25,795 nucleotides of DNA from an archaeon (GTDB lineage: Archaea; Thermoproteota; Nitrososphaeria; Nitrososphaerales; CADDZS01): assembly GCA_021806865.1 (NCBI GenBank), contig JAKAPU010000021.1:1-25795 (forward strand), written 5' to 3'. Position numbers and translations under genes: made by a program. Under the pieces are notes generated by a model. That model searched no databases. It was not told where the DNA came from and saw only the letters and a list, made by a program, of their open reading frames with translations. Below are positions 1-7,068 of this stretch, piece by piece; position 1 is the stretch's first letter, and each line of letters begins with the position of its first letter.

Positions 1-93
1 CTACGAATGAAATCACAAGTGATGAACGAAGGCCGTAAAGTCTCGACATTGTGGGCATGTCCTGCCTTCGTAAGCAAGGGGAATGGGTTTTAA
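1..93 (+). CDS. Possible 3' end of an upstream gene (partial)
   Basis: Frame 1 is open from the window edge for 30 codons and ends at TAA 91-93; the other two forward frames stop within about 35 bases. The residues visible (ending CPAFVSKGNGF) match no family I recognise. The position, 24 bases before a small gene on the same strand, fits the last gene of an operon running into the window, but so short an open frame could be chance. Confidence 0.3.
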   Translation, partial: LRMKSQVMNEGRKVSTLWACPAFVSKGNGF

Positions 94-117
94 GAGTATG
101 ATGTAAGACGATTACTC

Positions 118-249
118 GTGTCCCTCGTAACTTCGCCAATTTTTGAGTGGGGCTTGCTTTTGTTCCTGATGGTTATCTCTGCGATATCGACCTTCGCTAG
201 TGTGCTACTGATGGGGCCGGAAACTGAACTTAGTCCTGAAAATCAATAA
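118..249 (+). CDS. Small single-pass membrane protein, coupled to next gene
   Basis: A 43-codon frame starting at GTG 118 and ending at TAA 247-249. The stop overlaps the ATG (249-251) of the next gene in a TAATG, the usual mark of translational coupling. Residues about 9-33 (from FEWGLLLFLMVIS to VLLMG) form one strongly hydrophobic helix, followed by a short acidic tail (ETELSPENQ). No ATG lies upstream before the in-frame TAA at 91-93, so GTG is the only plausible start. No family is recognised; it may be a small subunit working with the downstream membrane protein. The coupling and the helix support it being real; the short length and lack of a recognised homologue keep confidence moderate. 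Confidence 0.45.
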   Translation: MSLVTSPIFEWGLLLFLMVISAISTFASVLLMGPETELSPENQ

Positions 250-809
250 TGACGCAAACAAAAATAATGGAGCTAATCTCGTTGGCAGTTTCAATACCTG
301 TTTTAGTTGCTGGAACAAGTGCAGTCTATCTCGCCGTGTGGTTCATCGCATCCGTGGCGCTGGTTGCTGCTGTCACGGCAATCTATGTTTTTGTTTTGAA
401 CAAATCCCCTGCGCCAGAATTTCTGACAGTGGCAAAGATCGAAGCTGCGCGCGAAGCTACGATGGAGACTGGGCCTGAAGCTCTCTTGAACAACGCTAAG
501 AATGCCCTAAGTCGAGGAGACACAACCACTTCGATTGAGTTGTCGGTGAAGGCTGCTTACGTTGTGCTTAGCAACGTTCTCAAGAGCTCCGGCACTGTAC
601 CCGAATCAATGAGCATAAGCGACATGGCTTATCTGGTTCAGACAAAATCCAAGTCTTCAACAGATATATCGCAGCCTATCTATCAGCTGAACCTGCTCAG
701 GCTCAAGGTGCTCCAAGGCCAACAAACCACGGCACAAGAGGCTGACTGGGCGGTTAGAACTGTTGAGTGGCTGATTCAACTTGCTAGTTCGAACCAGATT
801 ATGATGTAG
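249..809 (+). CDS. Two-helix membrane protein with cytosolic helical C-terminal domain
   Basis: 186 residues. Residues 8-25 and 28-50 are two hydrophobic helices separated by a very short turn. The rest (about 60-186) is soluble and mainly helical, with AKNALSRGD and ELSVKAAYVVLSN suggesting a small helical-bundle domain, ending in an EADWAVRTVEWLIQLA helix. The layout resembles DUF4129-like proteins that accompany MoxR ATPase and DUF58/VWA genes, but I see no diagnostic motif and such genes would lie outside the window, so this is only a suggestion. It starts inside the TAATG overlap with the preceding small membrane gene. Its TAG stop lies 5 bases from the end of a convergent gene. Confidence 0.65.
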   Translation: MTQTKIMELISLAVSIPVLVAGTSAVYLAVWFIASVALVAAVTAIYVFVLNKSPAPEFLTVAKIEAAREATMETGPEALLNNAKNALSRGDTTTSIELSVKAAYVVLSNVLKSSGTVPESMSISDMAYLVQTKSKSSTDISQPIYQLNLLRLKVLQGQQTTAQEADWAVRTVEWLIQLASSNQIMM

Positions 810-814
810 CGTAC

Positions 815-1189
815 TCATTCGATCAAGAATGCTTTCTTATCCTTAAGCGCCCTTTCGGTTTGCTTGAGAATCTCCTCAAACGACTGTCCGAGCACTTCGT
901 ACGTAAGATTGGCCCTTATCTTCTTGACCTTCTCTGACAAAACTATGGAGTCTTCGGCGTCGAGTATAAGCACCGTGTGGCCGTGAAAGTCCTTGGGGAT
1001 CAGTATGGCCCGTTTTGACTGCACGAACTTTACAAACATTCTTGCAGTCATGTAGGGGTTACTCAATTCGCCCAAGTTTACGCGTACGGTCACGTAAAAT
1101 TCACTCGATCTGAGCAACCGTCTCGAACTTGGTGTAGTTATCAGTATCTGTCTAGGCCGACCCTGTTGCCATGACTCTTCTCTGAACAT
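815..1189 (-). CDS. Conserved-looking small soluble protein, function unknown
   Basis: 124 residues, no signal peptide or membrane segment. A basic N-terminal part (RPRQILITTPSSRRLLRS) precedes a beta-rich middle (FYVTVRVNLGE, RAILIPKDFHGHTVLILDAEDSIVL) and a charged C-terminal helix (EEILKQTERALKDKKAF). The ILITTPSSRR stretch loosely recalls the start of archaeal Brix/IMP4 proteins, but the remainder does not follow that family, so I leave it unnamed. It is divergent from the DUF99 gene with 41 bases between starts, so the two may share a control region; an AT-rich GTTAAAGG lies between them. The start is the first ATG of the frame. Confidence 0.6.
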   Translation of the reverse strand: MFREESWQQGRPRQILITTPSSRRLLRSSEFYVTVRVNLGELSNPYMTARMFVKFVQSKRAILIPKDFHGHTVLILDAEDSIVLSEKVKKIRANLTYEVLGQSFEEILKQTERALKDKKAFLIE

Positions 1190-1230
1190 TCGAAAAACAA
1201 GAGTTAAAGGTCAAGATTACGAATGATGTT

Positions 1231-1842
1231 ATGTTCTCTGGCAGTATGCAAATGCCTCTGCACCTAGAAAAGAAAGCGATACGTACTCTTGGAATAGCAG
1301 AGAGTTTCAGTCAGAAAGACAAGCTCTCAACTCTCGCAGGAGTAGTAATGCGGAGCGATCTGGTAATGGATGGTATAGCTCTGGGAACACTTCACGTCGG
1401 AGGCTCGGATGCCACGGATGCGATACTTGGCCTCTTTCGCAAACTCAAGAGAAATGACATCAATGCTATGATGATTGCTGGAAGCGTACTCAGCCTTTAC
1501 AATGTGGTCGACATTGAACTCTTGAACAAGAAACTGAAGATTCCTGTTGTTGCAGTCAGTTTCAGCAAGTCTAAGGCGGATTTGGAGCGAAACATAACGT
1601 CTAGGTTCGAGAGCAAGATCGCCGAGGAGAAGATAAGGCTCTTGCGTAAACTTGGAAGTGCTACAAAGATCAAATTGTCTACTGGTTTTGAGGTCTTTGT
1701 CAGATGTGCAGGAATCAGCGACACAGAATCAAAGAGACTGCTTGACAGATTCACGCTTCAGGGAGCTGCCGCGGAACCAGTTAGAGTTGCAAAGCTTCTG
1801 GCGAGATCTGTCAGTGCGTTCACAAAGAGATCGAGTGGCTGA
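1231..1842 (+). CDS. DUF99 family protein (endonuclease dU-like)
   Basis: 203 residues that follow the archaeal DUF99 pattern: KKAIRTLGIAES near the N-terminus, GVVMRSDLVMDGIALGTL, then GGSDATDAILGLF, then MMIAGSVLSLYNVVDIELLN and IPVVAVSF. The family is distantly related to endonuclease V, and a member has been described as cleaving deoxyuridine-containing DNA; catalysis by this protein is inferred only. In-frame ATGs occur at 1231, 1246 and 1252. A TATA-like GTTAAAGG at 1203-1209 would place transcription start near 1235, so 1246 or 1252 (giving MPLHLEKKAIRTLG) may be the true start. The last 85 bases overlap the 3' end of the convergent cupredoxin gene. Confidence 0.8.
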   Translation: MFSGSMQMPLHLEKKAIRTLGIAESFSQKDKLSTLAGVVMRSDLVMDGIALGTLHVGGSDATDAILGLFRKLKRNDINAMMIAGSVLSLYNVVDIELLNKKLKIPVVAVSFSKSKADLERNITSRFESKIAEEKIRLLRKLGSATKIKLSTGFEVFVRCAGISDTESKRLLDRFTLQGAAAEPVRVAKLLARSVSAFTKRSSG

Positions 1843-2417
1843 ATAGCAGCAGCGCTAGAGCTTACTACTGTGGTCGCTGAGCTCGCGCTGGTAATCAAAC
1901 CAGGCGGTGCCGACTTTACGATCACTTCGCCTTTCATCCAGTTGTGGTAGGAGCAGTAGTAAGAGTATGTTCCTGGAATTGTGAAAGTGAAGTTCGCTGT
2001 GCTCGGCCCTTGACTGGAACCGTTCTGCCAAATATTATTCCAAGGTTGAGAAATGGGACCAAACTGGTTAAACCTCGGATCAGGAGAATTGGCGTTCGCA
2101 GTTACAGTGTGAACCGTACTATCGTTGTTCATCCATTCCACAGTGGCATTGTAACCGATGTATACCGTTATGTTGTCTGGAACATAAGTAATCGCTGCAT
2201 TCGGTAAGCTTGCTCCATTTGCGATTATCACCTCCACAGTATGTTCGGAAGGTTGAACAGTTGTGGTAGTAGGTGTTGTCTGAGTCTTTGCAACCGACGG
2301 ATAATACACCACTTGATAAAAGCCAAGAATTGCGGCCACGATGATCAAAATCACAATGATAACTGGTCCAGTTGCAGTGAGCGTCTTGGCTGGAGCGGAT
2401 GCTGAAGGCGAGGCCAT
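1758..2417 (-). CDS. Membrane-anchored blue copper protein (plastocyanin-like cupredoxin)
   Basis: 219 residues from the ATG at 2417. Residues 17-39 form one N-terminal helix that would anchor the protein outside the membrane; a Thr/Pro-rich linker (44-58) follows, then a cupredoxin domain (about 59-168). Type-1 copper ligands are visible: H103 (in STVHTVT) and C155, H158, M161 (in YYCSYHNWMKG). The likely role is a small electron carrier for the adjacent Rieske/cytochrome b complex, replacing cytochrome c as in thaumarchaea. The frame extends 40 codons upstream of 2417, but that part is not protein-like and a TATA box sits at 2452-2460 within it, so the ATG at 2417 is preferred. The final 27 residues, rich in Ala/Ser/Leu, are antisense to the DUF99 gene. 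Confidence 0.87.
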   Translation of the reverse strand: MASPSASAPAKTLTATGPVIIVILIIVAAILGFYQVVYYPSVAKTQTTPTTTTVQPSEHTVEVIIANGASLPNAAITYVPDNITVYIGYNATVEWMNNDSTVHTVTANANSPDPRFNQFGPISQPWNNIWQNGSSQGPSTANFTFTIPGTYSYYCSYHNWMKGEVIVKSAPPGLITSASSATTVVSSSAAAIQPLDLFVNALTDLARSFATLTGSAAAP

Positions 2418-2451
2418 GAAGTAATCTGATCGCACGCAACCCAAAAAACGC

Positions 2452-2460
2452 GATTTAAGG
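2452..2460 (-). promoter_or_regulatory. TATA box for the cupredoxin gene
   Basis: On the minus strand the sequence reads CCTTAAATC, 35-43 bases upstream of the ATG at 2417. This spacing predicts a transcript with a leader of about 10-15 bases and supports 2417 as the start. Assigned by eye. Confidence 0.5.
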
Positions 2461-2638
2461 ATTTTCGGGTACGCTATCTTCAAAACGAAGTGAAAATTCA
2501 ACTGATTGTCAAACTGAACTAATCGGGATACATGCACGATTGAAATTCATCTTGTCAAGAAAGTGATCCAAATTTCAGACGAATTGTTTTCTTGAAATAA
2601 CGATCCGGTGAAATCTGAAACAGATTTGCTTCTCAATC

Positions 2639-2647
2639 CTTAAATAG
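2639..2647 (+). promoter_or_regulatory. TATA box for the Rieske-cytochrome b operon
   Basis: CTTAAATAG ends one base before the ATG at 2649. Archaeal TATA boxes lie about 26 bases upstream of the transcription start, so the mRNA should begin near 2668-2672. The ATG at 2649 would then not be transcribed, and the TTG at 2688 becomes the likely start. Confidence 0.5.
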
Positions 2648-2687
2648 AATGTACGAAAGCGGGTTACGAACGGAGCATCTTTTTCTT

Positions 2688-3764
2688 TTGTCTACGAATC
2701 AGGAGGATGCGGACAAGAAAGAAGAAACACCGCAAAAGAAATCAGCGGTGACTTCACAAGAGTCTGAAAAGACAACAACTCCTGCTTCAACTCCTGCTTC
2801 AACTCCTGCTTCAACTCCTGCTTCAACTCCTGCTTCAACTCCTGCTTCAACTCCTGCTTCAACTCCTGCTTCAACTCCTGCTTCAACTCCTGCTTCAACT
2901 CCTGCTTCAACTCCTGCTTCAACGACTCTAAAACCTCCTACTCCTGCAGTCGGAATGCCAAAACCTTCGACACCCATTGGGGCACCTTCTAAACCAGTGG
3001 CTCCGCCAGTGGGAGTGCGTCCAACTTCAACACCAATCGGACAGCCTGGACCAGTGGGCGCCGTGGGTACTCCAGCGGCTTCGGTAGCTCAGAAACCGGC
3101 AGCACCTGCTGGACCTTTGAAACCTACTGTCCCAATAAAGCACGAGGAATCAAAACAAGAAATCTCGCGAAGGAATTTCCTAAAGGGTCTCGTAATCCTT
3201 GGCGGAGTAGTCGCAGCAGCTCAGTTCGCGCCAGTTGTGGGAGGCTTCATGAATGGATCTACCGAAGGAACTTCGACACCCAAACAGAAGATCGTTGATC
3301 TATCGACAGGAGGCTATCTAAGGACAACTGATATTTCGGAAAACAACTGGACGACCTTTGTCTATCCAAGGACCGGGAATCCGAACATTGACAACGATAC
3401 GTTCAGACAATGTGTGATCATTCATCTTCCGAGCAACTTTACAGCTCCAAGCAACATTTCAATAAAGGACCCAATTAGCGGAGGCACCTTCGTGGCACTG
3501 AGCAGGGTCTGCGTACACCTGTGGTGCCTTTGGAGCTACTTCCCAGCAGATGATAGGGGAATATGCCCCTGCCATGGAAGCCAGTATGTCCCTGGAACCG
3601 GTCCACCATACTACGAACCTCCAGGCTACGCCGTAGGGGGGCCTGCCTCGTTGCAAGCACCACCTAACAATATGCTGCCTGTGATCACGCTTGCGGTAGA
3701 CCCTGATGGCACGTTGTATGCGACAGGGATAGTCGGGCAAATAGGATGCGGGCAGAAATGCTAG
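2688..3764 (+). CDS. Rieske iron-sulfur protein with long repetitive N-terminal extension
   Basis: 358 residues from TTG 2688. Residues 1-160 are a Pro/Thr/Ser/Ala-rich extension containing twelve TPAS repeats (31-78). A twin-arginine motif, SRRNFLKG (RR at 161-162), then a hydrophobic helix fit Tat export of a folded [2Fe-2S] protein with an uncleaved anchor, leaving the extension in the cytosol. The C-terminal Rieske domain has both cluster motifs: CVHLWC (ligands C275, H277; disulfide C280) and CPCHGS (ligands C293, H296; disulfide C295). It should take electrons from quinol at the Qo site of the cytochrome b encoded 25 bases downstream. An in-frame ATG at 2649 would add 13 residues, but the TATA box touches it, and MSTNQEDADKKEE is the more natural N-terminus. 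Confidence 0.88.
   Translation: MSTNQEDADKKEETPQKKSAVTSQESEKTTTPASTPASTPASTPASTPASTPASTPASTPASTPASTPASTPASTPASTTLKPPTPAVGMPKPSTPIGAPSKPVAPPVGVRPTSTPIGQPGPVGAVGTPAASVAQKPAAPAGPLKPTVPIKHEESKQEISRRNFLKGLVILGGVVAAAQFAPVVGGFMNGSTEGTSTPKQKIVDLSTGGYLRTTDISENNWTTFVYPRTGNPNIDNDTFRQCVIIHLPSNFTAPSNISIKDPISGGTFVALSRVCVHLWCLWSYFPADDRGICPCHGSQYVPGTGPPYYEPPGYAVGGPASLQAPPNNMLPVITLAVDPDGTLYATGIVGQIGCGQKC
2778..2921 (+). repeat. Perfect tandem repeat, twelve copies of a 12-bp unit
   Basis: The unit ACTCCTGCTTCA occurs twelve times in a row without a single mismatch and encodes (TPAS)12 in the cytosolic extension of the Rieske protein. Because the unit is a multiple of three, copy-number change would not break the frame. 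Identical codons in every copy point to recent expansion or continuing homogenisation by slippage or recombination. Confidence 0.97.
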
Positions 3765-3789
3765 CTACTTAGTTCGAAAGTGAAAAGAT

Positions 3790-5163
3790 ATGGCAACAAC
3801 GCAAGCTCAAGCAAAACCGACAACCGAGAGAATTGGTATACGTTACCTTGTAAAGAAACTGTACGATTGGTTAGTAGAGCGATTAGACAGAACCGGATGG
3901 CTCGCGTACAAGTTTACAATTCCAAAACGGTTCGTAAGCCCGTTGCCATATCTGGGCATGCTGACTTTCATCAACTTTCTCATACTTGGAGTCACTGGGG
4001 CTTTGCTTTTGCTCTTTTACACTCCGACACTCTCTGGCGCATGGCTGAGCGTTCAGAGCATCAACAATACTATACCTTATGGCTTCATAATCAGAAACAC
4101 GCACTATTTCGCCTCAAATGCAATGGTCTTCCTTGCACTGGCTCACATGTACTACAATTACTTCAGCGGAAGATTCAAGATCAGGAACGAGATTATCTGG
4201 ATCACTGGCATAATTTTTGGAACAATCACGGTTCTTGAAGCTTTCACGGGGTACGACCTAATCGTTAACACTAGGGCAGTTCTTGCTGTCAGCATTGGCG
4301 TGTCACTCAATTACTCCGCGCCTATGATCGGTCCACAAATTGTGCACACCATCTTCGGTCGAGGCTTTCCAGATTTCATACTGCGGTTCTATGCGCTTCA
4401 CATCTTCATTCTACCGGTAGTGATGATAATACTAATGCTGGTTCATTTTCCAAGATACCTCACCTTTGACCTTCCAGTAGTTTCTGCGGTTACAGGAGCC
4501 GTACTGATTCTGGGTGGAATGTACCCTGTTTCACTTGGAATCCAGTACACGCCTACTGTCAACGTCGGCTTCACATTGCCCGAGTGGTATCTAACAAGCC
4601 TCTACGCTTTTCTCAGAACCTTCATGCCTAAGTTTATTGCGGGCATCCTGATTCCGACCCTCTTCATCTTAATGTTTCTCGTCGTTCCTTTCGTCGACAA
4701 GAGTAAGAAATTCTCTTGGAAGGACAGACCATTTTTCACAGCGCTTGGGATCACGAGCATCGGGCAGATACTGCTAACCACCTACTGGGGCTTTTACATC
4801 AACGAGAGTGCTTTGACTCCCACTCAAGCGCTGTATATCGATCCAGTCCAAGTGTTTGGGGCGATGATAATAGTCGCGGCACTTTGTTTTGCCGGCACTT
4901 ACGCCTTTTTGCGATACAAAGCAGGTCAAGCAGGTGGGCGAATTGCGAGAGGCAAAAGGCCGCAGGCAAACATCACTTTTCTGACGTCAAAGTGGCTCGT
5001 AGGTGTCTTGGTTGCGATGTTTGGATTTCAGGTCTTCTTGAACGCCCTCATGGCTCTTTCCACAGTGAACAATTTTCCGAACATTACAATGTTCAATTTG
5101 GGAGGAGTGCTCATGGTGTTTGCGGTGATGGTTCACCTCTATAGGTACAGCAAACCAACCTAG
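3790..5163 (+). CDS. Cytochrome b of a bc1/b6f-type complex
   Basis: 457 residues, an integral membrane protein with about nine to ten helices. Four haem-ligand histidines sit in the expected helices: H105 and H119 (NTHYFASN to LALAHMYY), then H204 and H219 (YALHIF to LMLVHFPRY). The Qo-site PEWY motif is at 264-267. It is a single chain covering the b6 half and the subunit IV half, plus extra C-terminal helices (about 355-457). It oxidises quinol and passes electrons to the Rieske protein encoded 25 bases upstream, and from there probably to a cupredoxin. GAAAGTGAAAAG just ahead of the ATG may act as a weak ribosome-binding site. No cytochrome c1 gene is present nearby. Confidence 0.93.
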   Translation: MATTQAQAKPTTERIGIRYLVKKLYDWLVERLDRTGWLAYKFTIPKRFVSPLPYLGMLTFINFLILGVTGALLLLFYTPTLSGAWLSVQSINNTIPYGFIIRNTHYFASNAMVFLALAHMYYNYFSGRFKIRNEIIWITGIIFGTITVLEAFTGYDLIVNTRAVLAVSIGVSLNYSAPMIGPQIVHTIFGRGFPDFILRFYALHIFILPVVMIILMLVHFPRYLTFDLPVVSAVTGAVLILGGMYPVSLGIQYTPTVNVGFTLPEWYLTSLYAFLRTFMPKFIAGILIPTLFILMFLVVPFVDKSKKFSWKDRPFFTALGITSIGQILLTTYWGFYINESALTPTQALYIDPVQVFGAMIIVAALCFAGTYAFLRYKAGQAGGRIARGKRPQANITFLTSKWLVGVLVAMFGFQVFLNALMALSTVNNFPNITMFNLGGVLMVFAVMVHLYRYSKPT

Positions 5164-5206
5164 CAGCAAGCGCCGTCCGAATGGCTTTCTCTAGCCCTAC
5201 TGACAA

Positions 5207-5218
5207 GACTAAATAGTC
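5207..5218 (+). promoter_or_regulatory. TATA box inside a small inverted repeat, XdhC-like gene promoter
   Basis: ACTAAATAG lies 28-36 bases before the ATG at 5244, the spacing expected for a leaderless transcript. The box is embedded in GACTA-AA-TAGTC, a 5-bp-arm inverted repeat that could be an operator masking TBP binding. The palindrome is short and could be chance. Confidence 0.45.
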
Positions 5219-5243
5219 GGTCAGGCCAAATCCAATTCTGCCC

Positions 5244-6104
5244 ATGAGCTCAATAGAATTTGTCCAGCAAATGTCGGAGCTTACCTCAAAGGGTCTGAAT
5301 TTTGCAACGGCTACCGTGGTCGGCACCAAAGGCTCGACAACCGGCAGAATCGGCTTCAAGATACTTATCGATCAAGACGGTAACATCCTGCAAGGGAATC
5401 TCGGAGGAGGCTGTTCCGAGAGCGTTGTAGTTGAACAGGCGCTGGATGCAATCAAGGAAGGAAAGCCGCGTACGATGTCTGCGCTTTTAGAAGAAGAGGA
5501 AAAGGGTGGAATCGGAGCAAATTGTGGCGGTTCCATGGAGATCTACATCGAACCATTTGTTCCGAGGAACCAACTGCTGGTCTTTGGCGGTGGCGGCGAA
5601 AGAAGCATTGCCGGTCCTTTGGTAAAGATTGCAAAACTACTGAACTTTAGCGTAGTGGTAGTCGATCCGGGCGCTACAACTGAAATGTATCCTGACGCCG
5701 ACAGAGTCATACCTGAATTTGCCGATAGAGCTCTGAGCTCGCTTCATGTCGGAAGGAATACTTCCATAGTAATAGTAACAAAGCACAAGTACGACGAACC
5801 ATCGATTAGGGCAGTAGCACCACTGGACGTTCCTTACATCGGATTGGTCAGCAGTTACCACAGAGCAAGTGCATTGTTCAAGCAGCTTGCAGAAAAGGAA
5901 GGAATGAAAGAGAGCGATTTGAGAAAAGTTCGAGTGCCAATAGGTCTGGATATTGGTGCACAGAGTTATGAGGAAATAGCGTTATCGATAATGGCTGAGG
6001 TCATAAAGTCAATGAAAGGCGGCTCTGGACGATCCATATCAGACTACAAAGGAGTCTATACGAGGGCGGGCGAAAGCCCTCAAAAGCCGGAACAGGTCGC
6101 CTAA
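5244..6104 (+). CDS. XdhC/CoxI family protein
   Basis: 286 residues. The N-terminal XdhC_CoxI part has the family signature GNLGGGCSE (52-59) and CGGSMEIYIEP (94-104). A Rossmann-type domain starts at LLVFGGGGER (111-120), and the C-terminus has the typical VPIGLDIGAQSYEEIALSIMAEV. Family members mature molybdenum hydroxylases (xanthine or CO dehydrogenase type) by loading sulfurated molybdenum cofactor. No molybdenum hydroxylase subunit is encoded in this window, so the client is unknown or located elsewhere. The ATG at 5244 fits the TATA box at 5208-5216 as a leaderless start. Its TAA stop overlaps the stop codon of the convergent glycosyltransferase gene in CTAA (6101-6104). Confidence 0.85.
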   Translation: MSSIEFVQQMSELTSKGLNFATATVVGTKGSTTGRIGFKILIDQDGNILQGNLGGGCSESVVVEQALDAIKEGKPRTMSALLEEEEKGGIGANCGGSMEIYIEPFVPRNQLLVFGGGGERSIAGPLVKIAKLLNFSVVVVDPGATTEMYPDADRVIPEFADRALSSLHVGRNTSIVIVTKHKYDEPSIRAVAPLDVPYIGLVSSYHRASALFKQLAEKEGMKESDLRKVRVPIGLDIGAQSYEEIALSIMAEVIKSMKGGSGRSISDYKGVYTRAGESPQKPEQVA

Positions 6105-6865
6105 GCTTTCTCCTTCAGCCCAAGAACGCCAGTCTTGATTGTGATAGCTGCAAAGCGGAAGACCTCTTTCCAGTTCAATTTTGTCTTTCCTGCCTGTCGG
6201 ATCTGAAAGACGTATGGCACTTCGGCGAAAGTCATACCCGATTTCTTGTACGCGTACAAGCTCTCCACCTGGAAAGAATAACCTCTACTAGACACTCTGT
6301 AAGAGGACAAGGCCTCCACGGCCCGCCGACTGAGCACTCGAAAGCCGGAAGTTGCATCCGAAACAGGGATCCGAAGGAATACCTTTGTCAGAACATTTGC
6401 TGCTCTACTGACAATCCTTCTTCCGAGCGACCAGTTAGCCGACCCTCCGCCCTTGATGTATCTGGAGGCTATCACAACATCCTTTCCTTTCGAAGCTTCA
6501 CACATTTGAACGAGCACTTCTGGAGGATGCTGCAAATCGGCGTCGATTTCTCCAAGGTAGTCTGCTTGGTAGTGCGATATTGCATGCGCGAATCCATCCA
6601 CGTAAGCTGAGCCAATACCTGCGAGGGCTGGGCGTTGAAGCATGTCCACATTATCGAACCTTTTCATGACTCGCTTGACAATGTCCTGTGTGCCGTCCGT
6701 GCTGTTGTCATCCACCACGAGTATCTTTAGGTCAAAAGGAATTTTGCTTCGAAGATCTTCCAGTTTGGAGATGAGAGGTTCAATGTTTTCTGCTTCATTG
6801 TACGTCGGAATGATCTCACACAGAACCTTCTTCCCTCCGAGGTCATCACCTTCGCGCGATTCCAT
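6101..6865 (-). CDS. GT2 glycosyltransferase, dolichol-phosphate mannosyltransferase (DPM1)-like
   Basis: 254 residues with the GT-A fold of family GT2: IIPTYNEAENI (18-28), VDDNSTDGT (51-59), a DAD metal-binding motif at 108-110 followed by LQHPP, then ASRYIKGG and SDATSGFRVLSR. These are hallmarks of polyprenyl-phosphate mannosyl or glucosyl transferases, which charge a lipid carrier for protein N-glycosylation or surface glycans. No C-terminal membrane helices are present, so this is the short DPM1-like form that acts peripherally at the membrane. The last helix (FRFAAITIKTGVLGLKEK) is amphipathic. The sugar cannot be told from sequence. The stop codon interlocks with that of the XdhC-like gene. 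Confidence 0.88.
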   Translation of the reverse strand: MESREGDDLGGKKVLCEIIPTYNEAENIEPLISKLEDLRSKIPFDLKILVVDDNSTDGTQDIVKRVMKRFDNVDMLQRPALAGIGSAYVDGFAHAISHYQADYLGEIDADLQHPPEVLVQMCEASKGKDVVIASRYIKGGGSANWSLGRRIVSRAANVLTKVFLRIPVSDATSGFRVLSRRAVEALSSYRVSSRGYSFQVESLYAYKKSGMTFAEVPYVFQIRQAGKTKLNWKEVFRFAAITIKTGVLGLKEKA

Positions 6866-7038
6866 GACTCGTTCGTTCCTGGCAAAAATGTAGTTAGATT
6901 GAGTGCTTGCTGAAGTGTCGATCCTATGCTAGTTAACGCTTGTGCAAGCGACATGAAACCGTTTTTTAGCTTACGCGTTTGAAACTGACCAATACCCAGA
7001 ATCCAAGGAATTGTTATTAAGGCCAAGGTAATTGTTGC

Positions 7039-7047
7039 GAATAAATC
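7039..7047 (+). promoter_or_regulatory. TATA-like box for the RAM-domain regulator gene
   Basis: GAATAAATC ends 22 bases before the ATG at 7069, so transcription would begin very near that codon; the alternative starts 7105 or 7123 would have leaders of about 35-55 bases. A second candidate, TTATTAAGG, lies at about 7013-7021. Confidence 0.35.
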
Positions 7048-7068
7048 CTTGAGACCAAATGTGCAAGG

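Noticed and set aside
2418..2537. N-terminal 40-codon extension of the cupredoxin frame
   Set aside because: The sequence is not protein-like for an exported protein and a TATA box lies inside it; the ATG at 2417 directly precedes the membrane anchor.
2692..2977. Long open frames on the minus strand across the TPAS repeat (QELK and EAGV repeats)
   Set aside because: They arise automatically because the 12-bp unit lacks stop codons in those frames; the plus frame continues into a Tat motif and Rieske domain, so only that one is coding.
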